This document shows positions 17,834 to 26,061 of a DNA stretch of 57,429 nucleotides, in pieces. The stretch's first letter is position 1, and every line of letters begins with the position of its first letter. The position numbers and the translations under genes are program-made. The DNA is taken from positions 20,583 to 78,011 of the forward strand of contig CALMVT010000052.1 in the NCBI GenBank assembly GCA_937873175.1, written 5' to 3'. Origin of the DNA: an uncultured Acetobacteraceae bacterium. GTDB taxonomy: Bacteria; Pseudomonadota; Alphaproteobacteria; Acetobacterales; Acetobacteraceae. The notes under the pieces are model-generated. The model did no database searches. It worked only from the letters and a program-made list of their open reading frames with translations, and had not been told where the DNA came from.

Positions 17834-20800
17834 CTAGGCCGCCTGCGCAGCCTGAGCCGCAAGCCGGTTGAGGTTCGCCAGCACGTCGCGCCCCAGGCTC
17901 ATGCGCTCGGCCACGCCCATTTCCTTTACCACCGAGAGCTTATGGTCCGGGCGCAAGCGGATCGTACCCTTGCGGGTGTTCAACCAGGCGATCAGTCCCG
18001 CCGGGTTGCGGAACGCATTGCCGCGGAAGCCGATCACCATGCCCTTCGGCCCGGCCTCCACCTTTTCCACTCCCGCTTCCCGGCACAGCCGCTTCAGCGT
18101 CACCACCTGCAACAGGTTATCGACCTCCGGCGGCAACGGGCCGAAGCGGTCCACCAGCTCGGCCGCCATTGCCTGTGTTTCGGCGTCCGACGCCAGCGCG
18201 CCGATGCGCCGGTACAGGCCGAGGCGCACCGGCAGGTCGCGCACGTAGTCCTCGGGGATCAGCACCGGCAGGCCAAGCTGGATGTTCGGCGTCCAATCGC
18301 GGTCCTCGGTCCGCTTGCGCCCCCGCTCGGCCCGCATCTCCGCCACCGCGTCCTCCAGCATCTGCTGATACAGCTCGATGCCGACCTCCCGAATGTGGCC
18401 CGACTGCTCGTCCCCCAGCAGATTGCCGGCGCCGCGGATGTCCAGGTCGTGCGACGCCAGGGTAAAACCCGCGCCCAGGTTGTCCAACGTCTGCATGACA
18501 TCTAGCCGCTTCTCCGCCGCCGCCGACAGCCGGTGCTTCTGCGGCCAGGTGAGATAGGCATAGCCGCGCTGCTTGCCGCGCCCGACCCGGCCGCGCAACT
18601 GGTAAAGCTGGCCCAGCCCGAACATGTCGGCCCGATGGATAATCAGCGTGTTGACCGCCGGCATGTCGAGGCCGCTTTCGACGATGTTGGTGGACAGCAG
18701 CACGTCATACTTGCCGTCGCCGAACTCGGTCATCACCCGTTCCAGCTCGGTCGGCGCCAGGCGGCCATGCGCTTCGATGGTGCGAGCCTCCGGCACGATC
18801 TCGCGCAGGCGCTCGGCCATGCGCGGCATGTCCTCGATCCGCGGCACGACGCAGAACACCTGGCCGCCGCGAAAGCGTTCGCGCTGGATCGCTTCCCGCA
18901 CCACTACGCTGTCGAACGGCGAGATGAAGGTGCGGACCGCGAGCCGGTCCACCGGCGGCGTCGCGATCAGGCTCATCTCCCGAACGCCCGTGAGTGCTAG
19001 TTGAAGGGTGCGCGGGATCGGCGTCGCGGTCAGCGTCAGCACGTGCACGTCGGCCTTGAGCTGCTTCAGCTTCTCCTTGTGCGACACGCCGAAATGCTGC
19101 TCCTCATCGACGATCAGCAGCTCAAGGTCGGCGAACTCGATTCCCTTGGCCAGCAGGGCGTGGGTGCCGACGACGATGTTGATGTTGCCGTCCTTGAGGC
19201 CGCGCTTGGTTTCCGTCGCCTCCTTGGCCGTCACCATGCGGGACAGTTGGGCAACCTTCACCGGCAGCCCGGCGAATCGCGCACTGAAGGTCCGGTGATG
19301 CTGCCGGGCCAGCAACGTGGTCGGCACGACGACGGCGACCTGCGCGCCGGACATCGCGGCGACAAAGGCGGCACGCAGCGCCACCTCCGTCTTGCCGAAG
19401 CCCACGTCGCCGCAGATCAGCCGGTCCATCGGGCGGCCTGCGGCCATGTCTTCCAGCACGTCGCTGATTGCGCGCGCCTGATCCTCCGTTTCGGCAAAGG
19501 GGAAGCGGGCGCAGAACTCGTCCCAGCTTCCCTCCGCGGGCGCGAGGCTTGCGGCTTCCCGCACGCGCCGGGCGGCAGCGGTATGGATCAGCTCGCCGGC
19601 CATGTCGCGGATGCGCTGCTTCATGCGGGCCTTGCGGGTCTGCCACCCGGCACCCCCGAGCTTGTCGAGCGCCACCCCGCCGCTCTCGCTGCCAAAGCGG
19701 CTCAGCAGCTCGATGTTCTCAACCGGAAGATACAGCTTCTCGCTGCCGTCATAGATCAAGCGCAGGCAGTCGTGCGGCGCCGGGCCGACGCGCAGGGTTT
19801 CCAGGCCGTCGTAGCGGCCGATGCCATATTCCTGGTGCACGACCAGATCGCCCTCGGCGATCTCTGTCGCCTCGGCGATGAACTGGTCCGCCCGCTTGCG
19901 GCGACGGGGCGGGCGGCTGATACGCTCGCCCAGCAGGTCCTGCTCGCTGATCACGCTGACCGGCCCGGCGACGAAGCCGCGTTCCAGCCCCAGGGTGACG
20001 ACGGCCGTGGCGTCGATGGGCAGGGCCTGCACGGCCTTCCAAGTGTCCGCCTGCTCGGTCTTGAAGCCGTTCTCGCGCAGCAGGTGCGCCAGGCGTTCGC
20101 GGGAGCCACGGGTCCAGGCGGCAACCACCGTGCGCCGCTTCTGGCCCGCCCACGTCTTGGCCTGCTCGCGCAACTGATGGAAGACGTTCTCTCCGGTCGC
20201 GGCGCCGGCCTTGGTGAACACGGTGCCCGGCCGGCCGTCGGCGTCGATGCCTTCCGCGCCGTCTGCCCGACCGTAGGGGCTGAACAGCATGAGCGGCCCT
20301 TTGGCCAGCATGGCGTCCCACCCGGCCTGGTCCAGATAGAGGCGGCCCGGCGGCAAGGGGCGGTAGGGCACCTCACCGTCGCGCGCCGGCGCCTGTCGTG
20401 CCTCCGCATGATCGGCGATCATCTCCAACCGCCGTTCCAACACCTCCTCCGATTGGTTGTCGAGGCTGACGGAGGGATCGGGCAGGTAGTCCAGCAGTGT
20501 GTCCATGCCACCGTGGAACAGCGGCAGCCAGTGCTCCATGCCGGGGTAGCGGCGACCCTCGGAGATCGCCTGATACATCGGGTCGTCCGCGGCTTTTGGC
20601 CCGAACAGTTCGCGCCAGCCCTCACGGAAACGGCTCACGCTTTCGGGGTCCAGCGGCACCTCGGACACGGGCCGCAGCACCAGGGCCTGCATCGTGGTCG
20701 TGCTGCGCTGGGTCGAGGGGTCGAAGCGGCGCAGGCTCTCGATCGTGTCGCCGAACAGGTCGATCCGCACCGGGTCCGGCTCGCCGGCCGGGTAGATGTC

Positions 20801-21274
20801 GATAATGCCGCCGCGGGTGGCGTACTCGCCCGGCTCCATGACCGTGCCGGCGCGGCCGTAGCCGTTGGCTTCCAGAAACCGGATCACCGAGTCGGGGTCC
20901 ACGGTCCCGCCCGCACGCAGCGACAGGCTGACGCCCTCGAACGCCGGGCGGGGCGGCACGCGCTGCACCAGGGCGTTGACGGTGGTGAGCACGACGCGCG
21001 GGCCGGACGCGGGTTCCAGCAGGCGGGCCAGGGTGGCGATGCGCTCGGACACGATCTCGGGGTTGGGCGACACGCGGTCATAGGGCAGGCAATCCCAGGC
21101 CGGGAAGCGCAGCACCTCGACGTCCGGCGCAAAGAACGCGAGCGCCTCCGCGAGACGGGCCATGCGGCTATCGTCGCGGGTGACGTGCAGGACGGAACCC
21201 TTATGCTCGGCCCGACGCCGGGCGAGCAACAGGGCGTCGTAGCCTTCGGGCGCGCCGTGGATGGTGGCGGTCAT
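17834..21274 (-). CDS. mfd: transcription-repair coupling factor
   Basis: 1146 residues, full length for Mfd. In order: the UvrB-homology region (residues about 20-330, YDRVSPNPE), the RNA-polymerase interaction domain (DLVVHQEYGIGRYDGL near 480), a RecG-like translocase with Walker A GDVGFGKT near 620 and the DEEQHFG box near 722, helicase motifs TATPIPRTL, VESGLDMP and QLRGRVGR, and the C-terminal TRCF domain. It removes stalled RNA polymerase at lesions and recruits UvrA. The ATG at 21274 overlaps the sdhE stop (ATGA), so the two are coupled. Confidence 0.98.
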   Translation of the reverse strand: MTATIHGAPEGYDALLLARRRAEHKGSVLHVTRDDSRMARLAEALAFFAPDVEVLRFPAWDCLPYDRVSPNPEIVSERIATLARLLEPASGPRVVLTTVNALVQRVPPRPAFEGVSLSLRAGGTVDPDSVIRFLEANGYGRAGTVMEPGEYATRGGIIDIYPAGEPDPVRIDLFGDTIESLRRFDPSTQRSTTTMQALVLRPVSEVPLDPESVSRFREGWRELFGPKAADDPMYQAISEGRRYPGMEHWLPLFHGGMDTLLDYLPDPSVSLDNQSEEVLERRLEMIADHAEARQAPARDGEVPYRPLPPGRLYLDQAGWDAMLAKGPLMLFSPYGRADGAEGIDADGRPGTVFTKAGAATGENVFHQLREQAKTWAGQKRRTVVAAWTRGSRERLAHLLRENGFKTEQADTWKAVQALPIDATAVVTLGLERGFVAGPVSVISEQDLLGERISRPPRRRKRADQFIAEATEIAEGDLVVHQEYGIGRYDGLETLRVGPAPHDCLRLIYDGSEKLYLPVENIELLSRFGSESGGVALDKLGGAGWQTRKARMKQRIRDMAGELIHTAAARRVREAASLAPAEGSWDEFCARFPFAETEDQARAISDVLEDMAAGRPMDRLICGDVGFGKTEVALRAAFVAAMSGAQVAVVVPTTLLARQHHRTFSARFAGLPVKVAQLSRMVTAKEATETKRGLKDGNINIVVGTHALLAKGIEFADLELLIVDEEQHFGVSHKEKLKQLKADVHVLTLTATPIPRTLQLALTGVREMSLIATPPVDRLAVRTFISPFDSVVVREAIQRERFRGGQVFCVVPRIEDMPRMAERLREIVPEARTIEAHGRLAPTELERVMTEFGDGKYDVLLSTNIVESGLDMPAVNTLIIHRADMFGLGQLYQLRGRVGRGKQRGYAYLTWPQKHRLSAAAEKRLDVMQTLDNLGAGFTLASHDLDIRGAGNLLGDEQSGHIREVGIELYQQMLEDAVAEMRAERGRKRTEDRDWTPNIQLGLPVLIPEDYVRDLPVRLGLYRRIGALASDAETQAMAAELVDRFGPLPPEVDNLLQVVTLKRLCREAGVEKVEAGPKGMVIGFRGNAFRNPAGLIAWLNTRKGTIRLRPDHKLSVVKEMGVAERMSLGRDVLANLNRLAAQAAQAA

Positions 21275-21576
21275 CGGGGCTGGCCCTCGCCGTCCTCGGC
21301 CGCCTGGCGAATCGCGCGCAGCATGGGGGTGTCGCAGTCAGCCGGGATCGGCTGCCGCCCGGTCAGCCAGTCCGCCAGCATGGCATCGGGCAGTTCCATG
21401 ACTTCCTCCAGCGCATCGAGGTCGGCGTCGGTGAACCCGGCGATTCGGGCGCGGACGTAGCCGCCGATCAGGATGTCATTCTCGTAGGTGCCGCGGTGCG
21501 TGGCGCGGAACAGGATACGGCGGCGCCGATGCTCGAGGACCGGGCTGGGGGACGGGTCGGTGTCGGTGTGCTGCAC
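21271..21576 (-). CDS. sdhE: succinate dehydrogenase assembly factor (SdhE family)
   Basis: 101 residues from the GTG at 21576. It matches SdhE/SDHAF2: an Arg-rich start (EHRRRRILFRATHRGTYEND) holds the RGxxE motif needed for covalent flavin attachment to SdhA, followed by LIGGYV and ALEEVMELPDAMLADWLTG. It acts in the cytoplasm on the flavoprotein subunit. The stop overlaps the mfd start. The pairing sdhE-mfd facing recG is, from general knowledge, common in alphaproteobacteria. The 60-base gap to recG must serve as a divergent promoter. Confidence 0.92.
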   Translation of the reverse strand: MQHTDTDPSPSPVLEHRRRRILFRATHRGTYENDILIGGYVRARIAGFTDADLDALEEVMELPDAMLADWLTGRQPIPADCDTPMLRAIRQAAEDGEGQPR

Positions 21577-21636
21577 TCTTGGGTCCCTGGCGGTGGGCTG
21601 TCATATAGCGGCGACCCTCATAAAGTCAGCCCGCCC

Positions 21637-23718
21637 GTGTCGCCAACCCAATCTGCCGGTCAAATCGCGAATGATCCGCTTCTCCCGCTGTTCGCCCCGG
21701 TGACCGGGCTGCGCGGCGTCGGTCCTGCCCTGGCCAAGATGATTGAGCGCGTCGCCGGCGGCCCCCGCGTGCTGGACCTGTTGTTCCACATGCCCGATTC
21801 TTATCTGGACCGCCGCGCCCGGCCGACGATCCGGACGGCGCAGCCGGGCCAGGTCGCGACGCTCGCTATCGAGGTCGTGCGGCAGGACGCGCCGGAAACC
21901 GCGCGGCAGCCGTGGCGGGTCGTCTGCACCGACGGCACCGGGTTCATGGAACTGGTGTATTTCGGCCGTCCGCCGCCCCGGACCCTGGTGCCCGGCGCGA
22001 AGCTCGTGGTGTCCGGCAAGCTGGAGGGCTTCGGCGACCGCCTGACCATGCCGAAGCCGGACCACGTCGTTCCCGCCGCCCACGCCAACCTGTTGCCCGG
22101 CATCGAGCCCGTTTGGCCGCTGACTGCCGGGCTGTTCCCGGGCCAACTTCGCAGCGCGATGCGCCAGGCGCTGGAGCGGGTGCCGGACCTGGGCGAGTGG
22201 CACGACCCGGCCCTGATGCGCCGCGAAGGCTGGCCTGGTTTCCGCGACGCGCTGTGGGCGGTGCAGCAGCCGGACGCGCTGCCGGTGGACCGGGCGCGGC
22301 GGCGACTCGCTTATGACGAGTTGCTGGCACATCAGGTCGCCATGGCCTTCGTGCGCCAGCGGGAACGGCGGCGGCCGGGCCGGGCGCTGCGCGGGCATGG
22401 GCGACTGCGGGCGCAGACCCTCGAACGTTTCGGCTTCACGCCTACGCCCTCGCAACGCCAAGCGTTGGCGGAGATCGACGCGGACCTTGCCGCACCCCGC
22501 CGCATGTTGCGACTGCTGCAGGGCGATGTGGGGTCCGGCAAGACCCTGGTGGCGCTGCTGGCCATGCTGCGCGCGGCGGAGGCCGGGGCGCAAGCCGCGC
22601 TGATGGCGCCGACCGAGGTGTTGGCGAAGCAGCACCACCGCACCCTGTCCCGCTTGTCGCCGATCCCGGTCGAGCTGCTGACCGGCTCGGTCAAGGGCGT
22701 CGCGCGGCGCAACGCGCTGATCGGCATCGCCAACGGCCGGACCAAGCTGATCGTCGGCACCCATGCGCTGTTTCAGGAGGCCGTGGCGTATCACGACTTG
22801 GCGCTTGCGGTGATCGACGAGCAGCACCGGTTCGGCGTGGACCAGCGCCTGCTGCTGGGCGGCAAGGGGGAGACGACGGATGTGCTGGTGATGACCGCGA
22901 CGCCGATCCCGCGCACGCTCTTGTTGACCCAATGGGGCGAGATGGAGGTGAGCCGGCTTTCGGAGAAACCCGCCGGGCGCAAGCCGATTCGCACCACGGT
23001 GCACTCGTTGGCGACGCTTGGGGACGTGGTGGACGGCATTGGCCGGGCGCTCGACCGGGGGGAGCGGGTGTATTGGGTGTGCCCCATGGTGTCGGAAAGC
23101 GAGCTGATCGACCTCGCGGCGGCGGAGGCGCGGTTTGCAACGCTGCGGGCGCGGTTCGGCGACCGGGTCGGGCTGGCGCATGGGCAGATGGAACCGGCGC
23201 AGCGCGACGCGGCGCTGGCGGATTTCGCGGCCGGGCACATCCAGCTTCTGGTGGCCACCACGGTGGTTGAGGTGGGCGTGGATGTGCCGGAAGCCAGCAT
23301 CATGGTGATCGAGCACGCCGAGCGGTTCGGGCTGGCGCAGCTTCACCAATTGCGGGGCCGGGTCGGGCGGGGGGCGGAGCAGAGCTTTTGCCTGCTGCTG
23401 CATGAGGACGGGCTGACGGACACCATGCGGCGGCGGCTGGGGTTGCTGAAGGACACGGAGGACGGGTTCCTGATCGCCGACGAGGATTTCCGGATTCGCG
23501 GCGGAGGGGATTTGCTGGGTAAACGGCAGTCCGGGCTGCCGGGGTTCCGGCTGGCGGACCCGGCGCAGCATGAGGGGCTGCTGCAGATGGCGAACCGGGA
23601 TGCGGCGGTGCTGCTGGACCGGGACCCGGGATTGGGGAGCGCGCGGGGACGGGCGGTTGTTGGGCTGCTGCACATGTTTGATCGTGGGACGGGGATGCGG
23701 ACGTTGGAGGCTGGGTGA
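21637..23718 (+). CDS. recG: ATP-dependent DNA helicase RecG
   Basis: 693 residues from the GTG at 21637 (VSPTQSAGQ); the frame extends further left but would then overlap sdhE. An N-terminal wedge/OB domain opens with LFAPVTGLRGVGPALA, a helix-hairpin-helix-like entry. Walker A is GDVGSGKT near residue 296 and motif II is DEQHRFG near 394; TATPIPRTLL, VEVGVDVPEAS and QLRGRVGRG follow. It remodels stalled replication forks and Holliday junctions. The C-terminal segment with LLGKRQSG is the RecG-specific part. Confidence 0.98.
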   Translation: MSPTQSAGQIANDPLLPLFAPVTGLRGVGPALAKMIERVAGGPRVLDLLFHMPDSYLDRRARPTIRTAQPGQVATLAIEVVRQDAPETARQPWRVVCTDGTGFMELVYFGRPPPRTLVPGAKLVVSGKLEGFGDRLTMPKPDHVVPAAHANLLPGIEPVWPLTAGLFPGQLRSAMRQALERVPDLGEWHDPALMRREGWPGFRDALWAVQQPDALPVDRARRRLAYDELLAHQVAMAFVRQRERRRPGRALRGHGRLRAQTLERFGFTPTPSQRQALAEIDADLAAPRRMLRLLQGDVGSGKTLVALLAMLRAAEAGAQAALMAPTEVLAKQHHRTLSRLSPIPVELLTGSVKGVARRNALIGIANGRTKLIVGTHALFQEAVAYHDLALAVIDEQHRFGVDQRLLLGGKGETTDVLVMTATPIPRTLLLTQWGEMEVSRLSEKPAGRKPIRTTVHSLATLGDVVDGIGRALDRGERVYWVCPMVSESELIDLAAAEARFATLRARFGDRVGLAHGQMEPAQRDAALADFAAGHIQLLVATTVVEVGVDVPEASIMVIEHAERFGLAQLHQLRGRVGRGAEQSFCLLLHEDGLTDTMRRRLGLLKDTEDGFLIADEDFRIRGGGDLLGKRQSGLPGFRLADPAQHEGLLQMANRDAAVLLDRDPGLGSARGRAVVGLLHMFDRGTGMRTLEAG

Positions 23719-23820
23719 AGTCTTGACCGCGCGGCTGTTAGACGTTTTTCCATGAAAGATGAATCAGCCAATCAGGCCATTTCGGCTTCTTCGCTGCTCG
23801 CCTAAACAGCATTGAGATCG

Positions 23821-25077
23821 GTGCCGGAGCCGCGAGTTTTGTCCACGAAAGTCAATCTCCTCGTTATCTCGTTGATTATCGTGCTCCTGCCCTGGCTGGC
23901 CTGGCGTGTGGTATTGGTACGTCGGATAGCACCGCTCGCCGTCGTGCAAATCCTAGTCGGGGTGATGCTTGGTCCCTCCTGCTTTGGGCAGCTCGCGCCG
24001 GCGCTGCACGCCGCGCTGTTCACCCGGCCCGTGCTGGCCGCGCTTGACGGCGTGTCCAGCCTGGGCGTTCTGCTCTATGTCTTTCTCACCGCGCTGCACC
24101 TCGACCTGGCCATGCTTCAGCGCGACGCTCGCACTCTGGGCGCCCTCGCTCTCGGGAGCGTCCTGGCACCGCTCCTTTTGGGACTTGGCGCCGGCGCGTG
24201 GATGCTGCACGTCGTGCCCGGCGCCTTGGGGCCGCTCGGCAGCAGCAGCGCTTTCGTTGCAGCGATTGCCATCTGCATCGCCGTTACGGCACTGCCCGTG
24301 CTAGCGGCCATTCTGCAGGAAATGGGGCTGTTGGGTGCCCGCATTGGCCAAACGGCGCTGGCGCTTGCAGCGCTCAACGATGCGGCGCTCTGGGTCTTGC
24401 TGGCTGTCTTGCTGGGGTTCACCGGGTCCGGCGGCCTCGGTGGCCTGCTTTCCTTCGGCGCGGCGCTTGCCTGGTTCACGCTGATGCTCGCCATTCGGCC
24501 TTTGCTCTCGCGACTTGCCGGAGCAGGCGATCAGACGCTTTTGGTCGTCGGGTGCTCCCTCGCGATCCTGTCGGCCTGTGTGTCAGAGGCGTTGGGGACC
24601 GGCTACCTGATCGGGGCGTTCATCGCCGGCGCGATCATGCCTGCGGCGAGCCGAAACGCGCTGCTCGGCCGCCTTGAGCTGGTGACTGCGACGGTTCTGC
24701 TGCCGTTCTTCTTCATGGCGACCGGGCTTAAAGCGGTGATCGAACCGGGGTCCGCAAGCTTTCTCGGGCTTCTCGCCGTCAGCACGGGCGCGACGGTGGC
24801 CGGCAAGCTGGCCGGCACCGCCCTCCCCGCCCGCAGAGCCGGCTTTTCCTGGGCCGAGAGCCTGTCGCTTGGCGCCATGATGCAGACCAAGGGCCTCATG
24901 GAAGTGGTTGTGCTGACCACGATGCACGATGCGGGGCTAATCGGGATTCCGGTTTTCTCCGGAATGGTTGCCATGGCCGTGGTCTGCACGGTGCTCACGG
25001 CGCCAACGGTGCGGCTATCCCAAAGGCTGGATGCTTGGCGCAAACCGGGCAGTGCTCTTGCGCACAAGACCGGCTGA
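23821..25077 (+). CDS. cation:proton antiporter, CPA2 (Kef-like) membrane domain
   Basis: About 418 residues with the GTG at 23821 chosen as start; a TTG at 23812 and a TTG near 23836 are also possible and no ribosome site decides it. About 11-12 hydrophobic segments. The order is that of Na+/H+ exchanger domains: LAVVQILVGVMLGPS early, FVAAIAICIAVTALPVLAA and ALAALNDAALWVL in the middle, and LIGAFIAGAIMP later. There is no C-terminal TrkA-N/RCK domain, unlike full Kef proteins. It probably exchanges Na+ or K+ for protons; the ion is unknown. It stands alone between recG and a convergent gene. Confidence 0.85.
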   Translation: MPEPRVLSTKVNLLVISLIIVLLPWLAWRVVLVRRIAPLAVVQILVGVMLGPSCFGQLAPALHAALFTRPVLAALDGVSSLGVLLYVFLTALHLDLAMLQRDARTLGALALGSVLAPLLLGLGAGAWMLHVVPGALGPLGSSSAFVAAIAICIAVTALPVLAAILQEMGLLGARIGQTALALAALNDAALWVLLAVLLGFTGSGGLGGLLSFGAALAWFTLMLAIRPLLSRLAGAGDQTLLVVGCSLAILSACVSEALGTGYLIGAFIAGAIMPAASRNALLGRLELVTATVLLPFFFMATGLKAVIEPGSASFLGLLAVSTGATVAGKLAGTALPARRAGFSWAESLSLGAMMQTKGLMEVVVLTTMHDAGLIGIPVFSGMVAMAVVCTVLTAPTVRLSQRLDAWRKPGSALAHKTG

Positions 25078-25083
25078 CATAAG

Positions 25084-25099
25084 CCGGGACCGGTCCCGG
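25084..25099. terminator. palindrome between convergent genes, possible weak terminator
   Basis: A perfect 16-base palindrome, CCGGGACCGGTCCCGG, lies between the antiporter stop and the PCMT-like stop, where a bidirectional terminator would be expected. There is no T-tract on either side and no loop-forming spacer, so it could equally be a chance GC palindrome or a protein-binding site. Confidence 0.3.
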
Positions 25100-25146
25100 G
25101 CTAACATGGACGATGCTGCGCCTAGGGCGTTGGCGGACTGATCGAC

Positions 25147-26061
25147 TCACTCCGCAGAAGCAGCAGGCGCCGCAGCAGTTGCATCCCCTGCCCCACCCCC
25201 TGGCTTCGGCCGGTTCATCATTGCCCCCGTCATCGGGATAAAGAACACTCCCACGTCCTTTCGAGACCGGACCTTCCCGTCCTCGTCCTTGGTGTAAACA
25301 TACAGCAACTGCCCCCGTTTGAACGGTTGCCCAATCGGGATCAGCATCCGGCCACCCGGCTTCAACTGCTTGAACAAATCCGGCGGCGCGTACTGTGCGG
25401 CGCAGGTCACGATGATCACGTCGAACCCGCCTTTCACCTCCGGCCAGCCGAAATAGCCGTCTCCCACCCGGGTCTGTACGTTCTCATAGCCGAGCGGCGC
25501 GAAGATCTTGCCTACTGCCTGGCCCAGCGGCTCGATGATCTCGATGGAATAGCTGTGCTGGACGATGCGGGACAGCAGCGAGCTTTGAAAGCCGCTGCCG
25601 GTGCCGATCTCCAGCGTCGTGTCGCCGGGCTGCGGCTTGCAGACCTGGGTCATGTAGGCCTGGCCAAGGTAGTCGGACAGCGCCGAGCCGTAGCCGAGCG
25701 CCCAGGGCTTCGGGTCGTCCTCGTAGGCGACGCCGGATTGCGAGCGGTGCTCGGGATAATTGTAATGGAAATACTCGCGCGGGACCTCCTGGAAGGCGCG
25801 CAGCACCGCCGGGTCGGCGGCGCCGAGGCGCTCTTTCAAGTAGGTCTCGATCCGCTGCATCGCCGCGGGCTTGCGGGCCTGGATCGCCTGGAACTGCGAT
25901 TCGGTCAGGTCGGTCGGGCGCCCGGACTTGCGCATGGCCTCCATGTAGGCCTCCCGCGTCCAGCCCGGCGTCGATGCGGCCCGCGCGCGCCCGGCAAACG
26001 GCGCGGCCATGGCACCGGCCAGCACGGCGCGGCGGGTCAGGTGGTGGGGGATGGCTGCCAC
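25147..26061 (-). CDS. PCMT-like SAM methyltransferase with twin-arginine signal
   Basis: 304 residues from the GTG at 26061. The N-terminus HHLTRRAVLAGAMAAPFAG...ARA is a convincing Tat signal with an AxA cleavage site near residue 28. The core is a class I methyltransferase of the protein-L-isoaspartate O-methyltransferase type: motif I LEIGTGSGFQSSLL, post I IEIIEP, motif II FDVIIVTCAAQY and motif III LKPGGRMLIPIG. The usual substrate loop GQTISQP is replaced by GSALSDYLGQAYMTQ, so isoaspartate repair is doubtful. The C-terminal 20 residues are Ala/Gly-rich. Its first 25 bases overlap the end of the membrane spermidine-synthase-like gene. Export of a SAM enzyme is unusual, as SAM is not expected in the periplasm. 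Confidence 0.82.
   Translation of the reverse strand: MAAIPHHLTRRAVLAGAMAAPFAGRARAASTPGWTREAYMEAMRKSGRPTDLTESQFQAIQARKPAAMQRIETYLKERLGAADPAVLRAFQEVPREYFHYNYPEHRSQSGVAYEDDPKPWALGYGSALSDYLGQAYMTQVCKPQPGDTTLEIGTGSGFQSSLLSRIVQHSYSIEIIEPLGQAVGKIFAPLGYENVQTRVGDGYFGWPEVKGGFDVIIVTCAAQYAPPDLFKQLKPGGRMLIPIGQPFKRGQLLYVYTKDEDGKVRSRKDVGVFFIPMTGAMMNRPKPGGGAGDATAAAPAASAE

Noticed and set aside
19001-21460. A very long open frame (about 819 codons) on the plus strand opposite mfd
   Set aside because: It is the codon-phase shadow of a GC-rich gene: composition is dominated by Arg, Gly, His and Ala with no domain, and mfd on the other strand is unmistakable.
21601-23673. A long minus-strand open frame (about 690 codons) opposite recG
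   Set aside because: Same antisense artefact; it is rich in Arg, Gln, His and Pro and has no motif, while recG has all helicase motifs.
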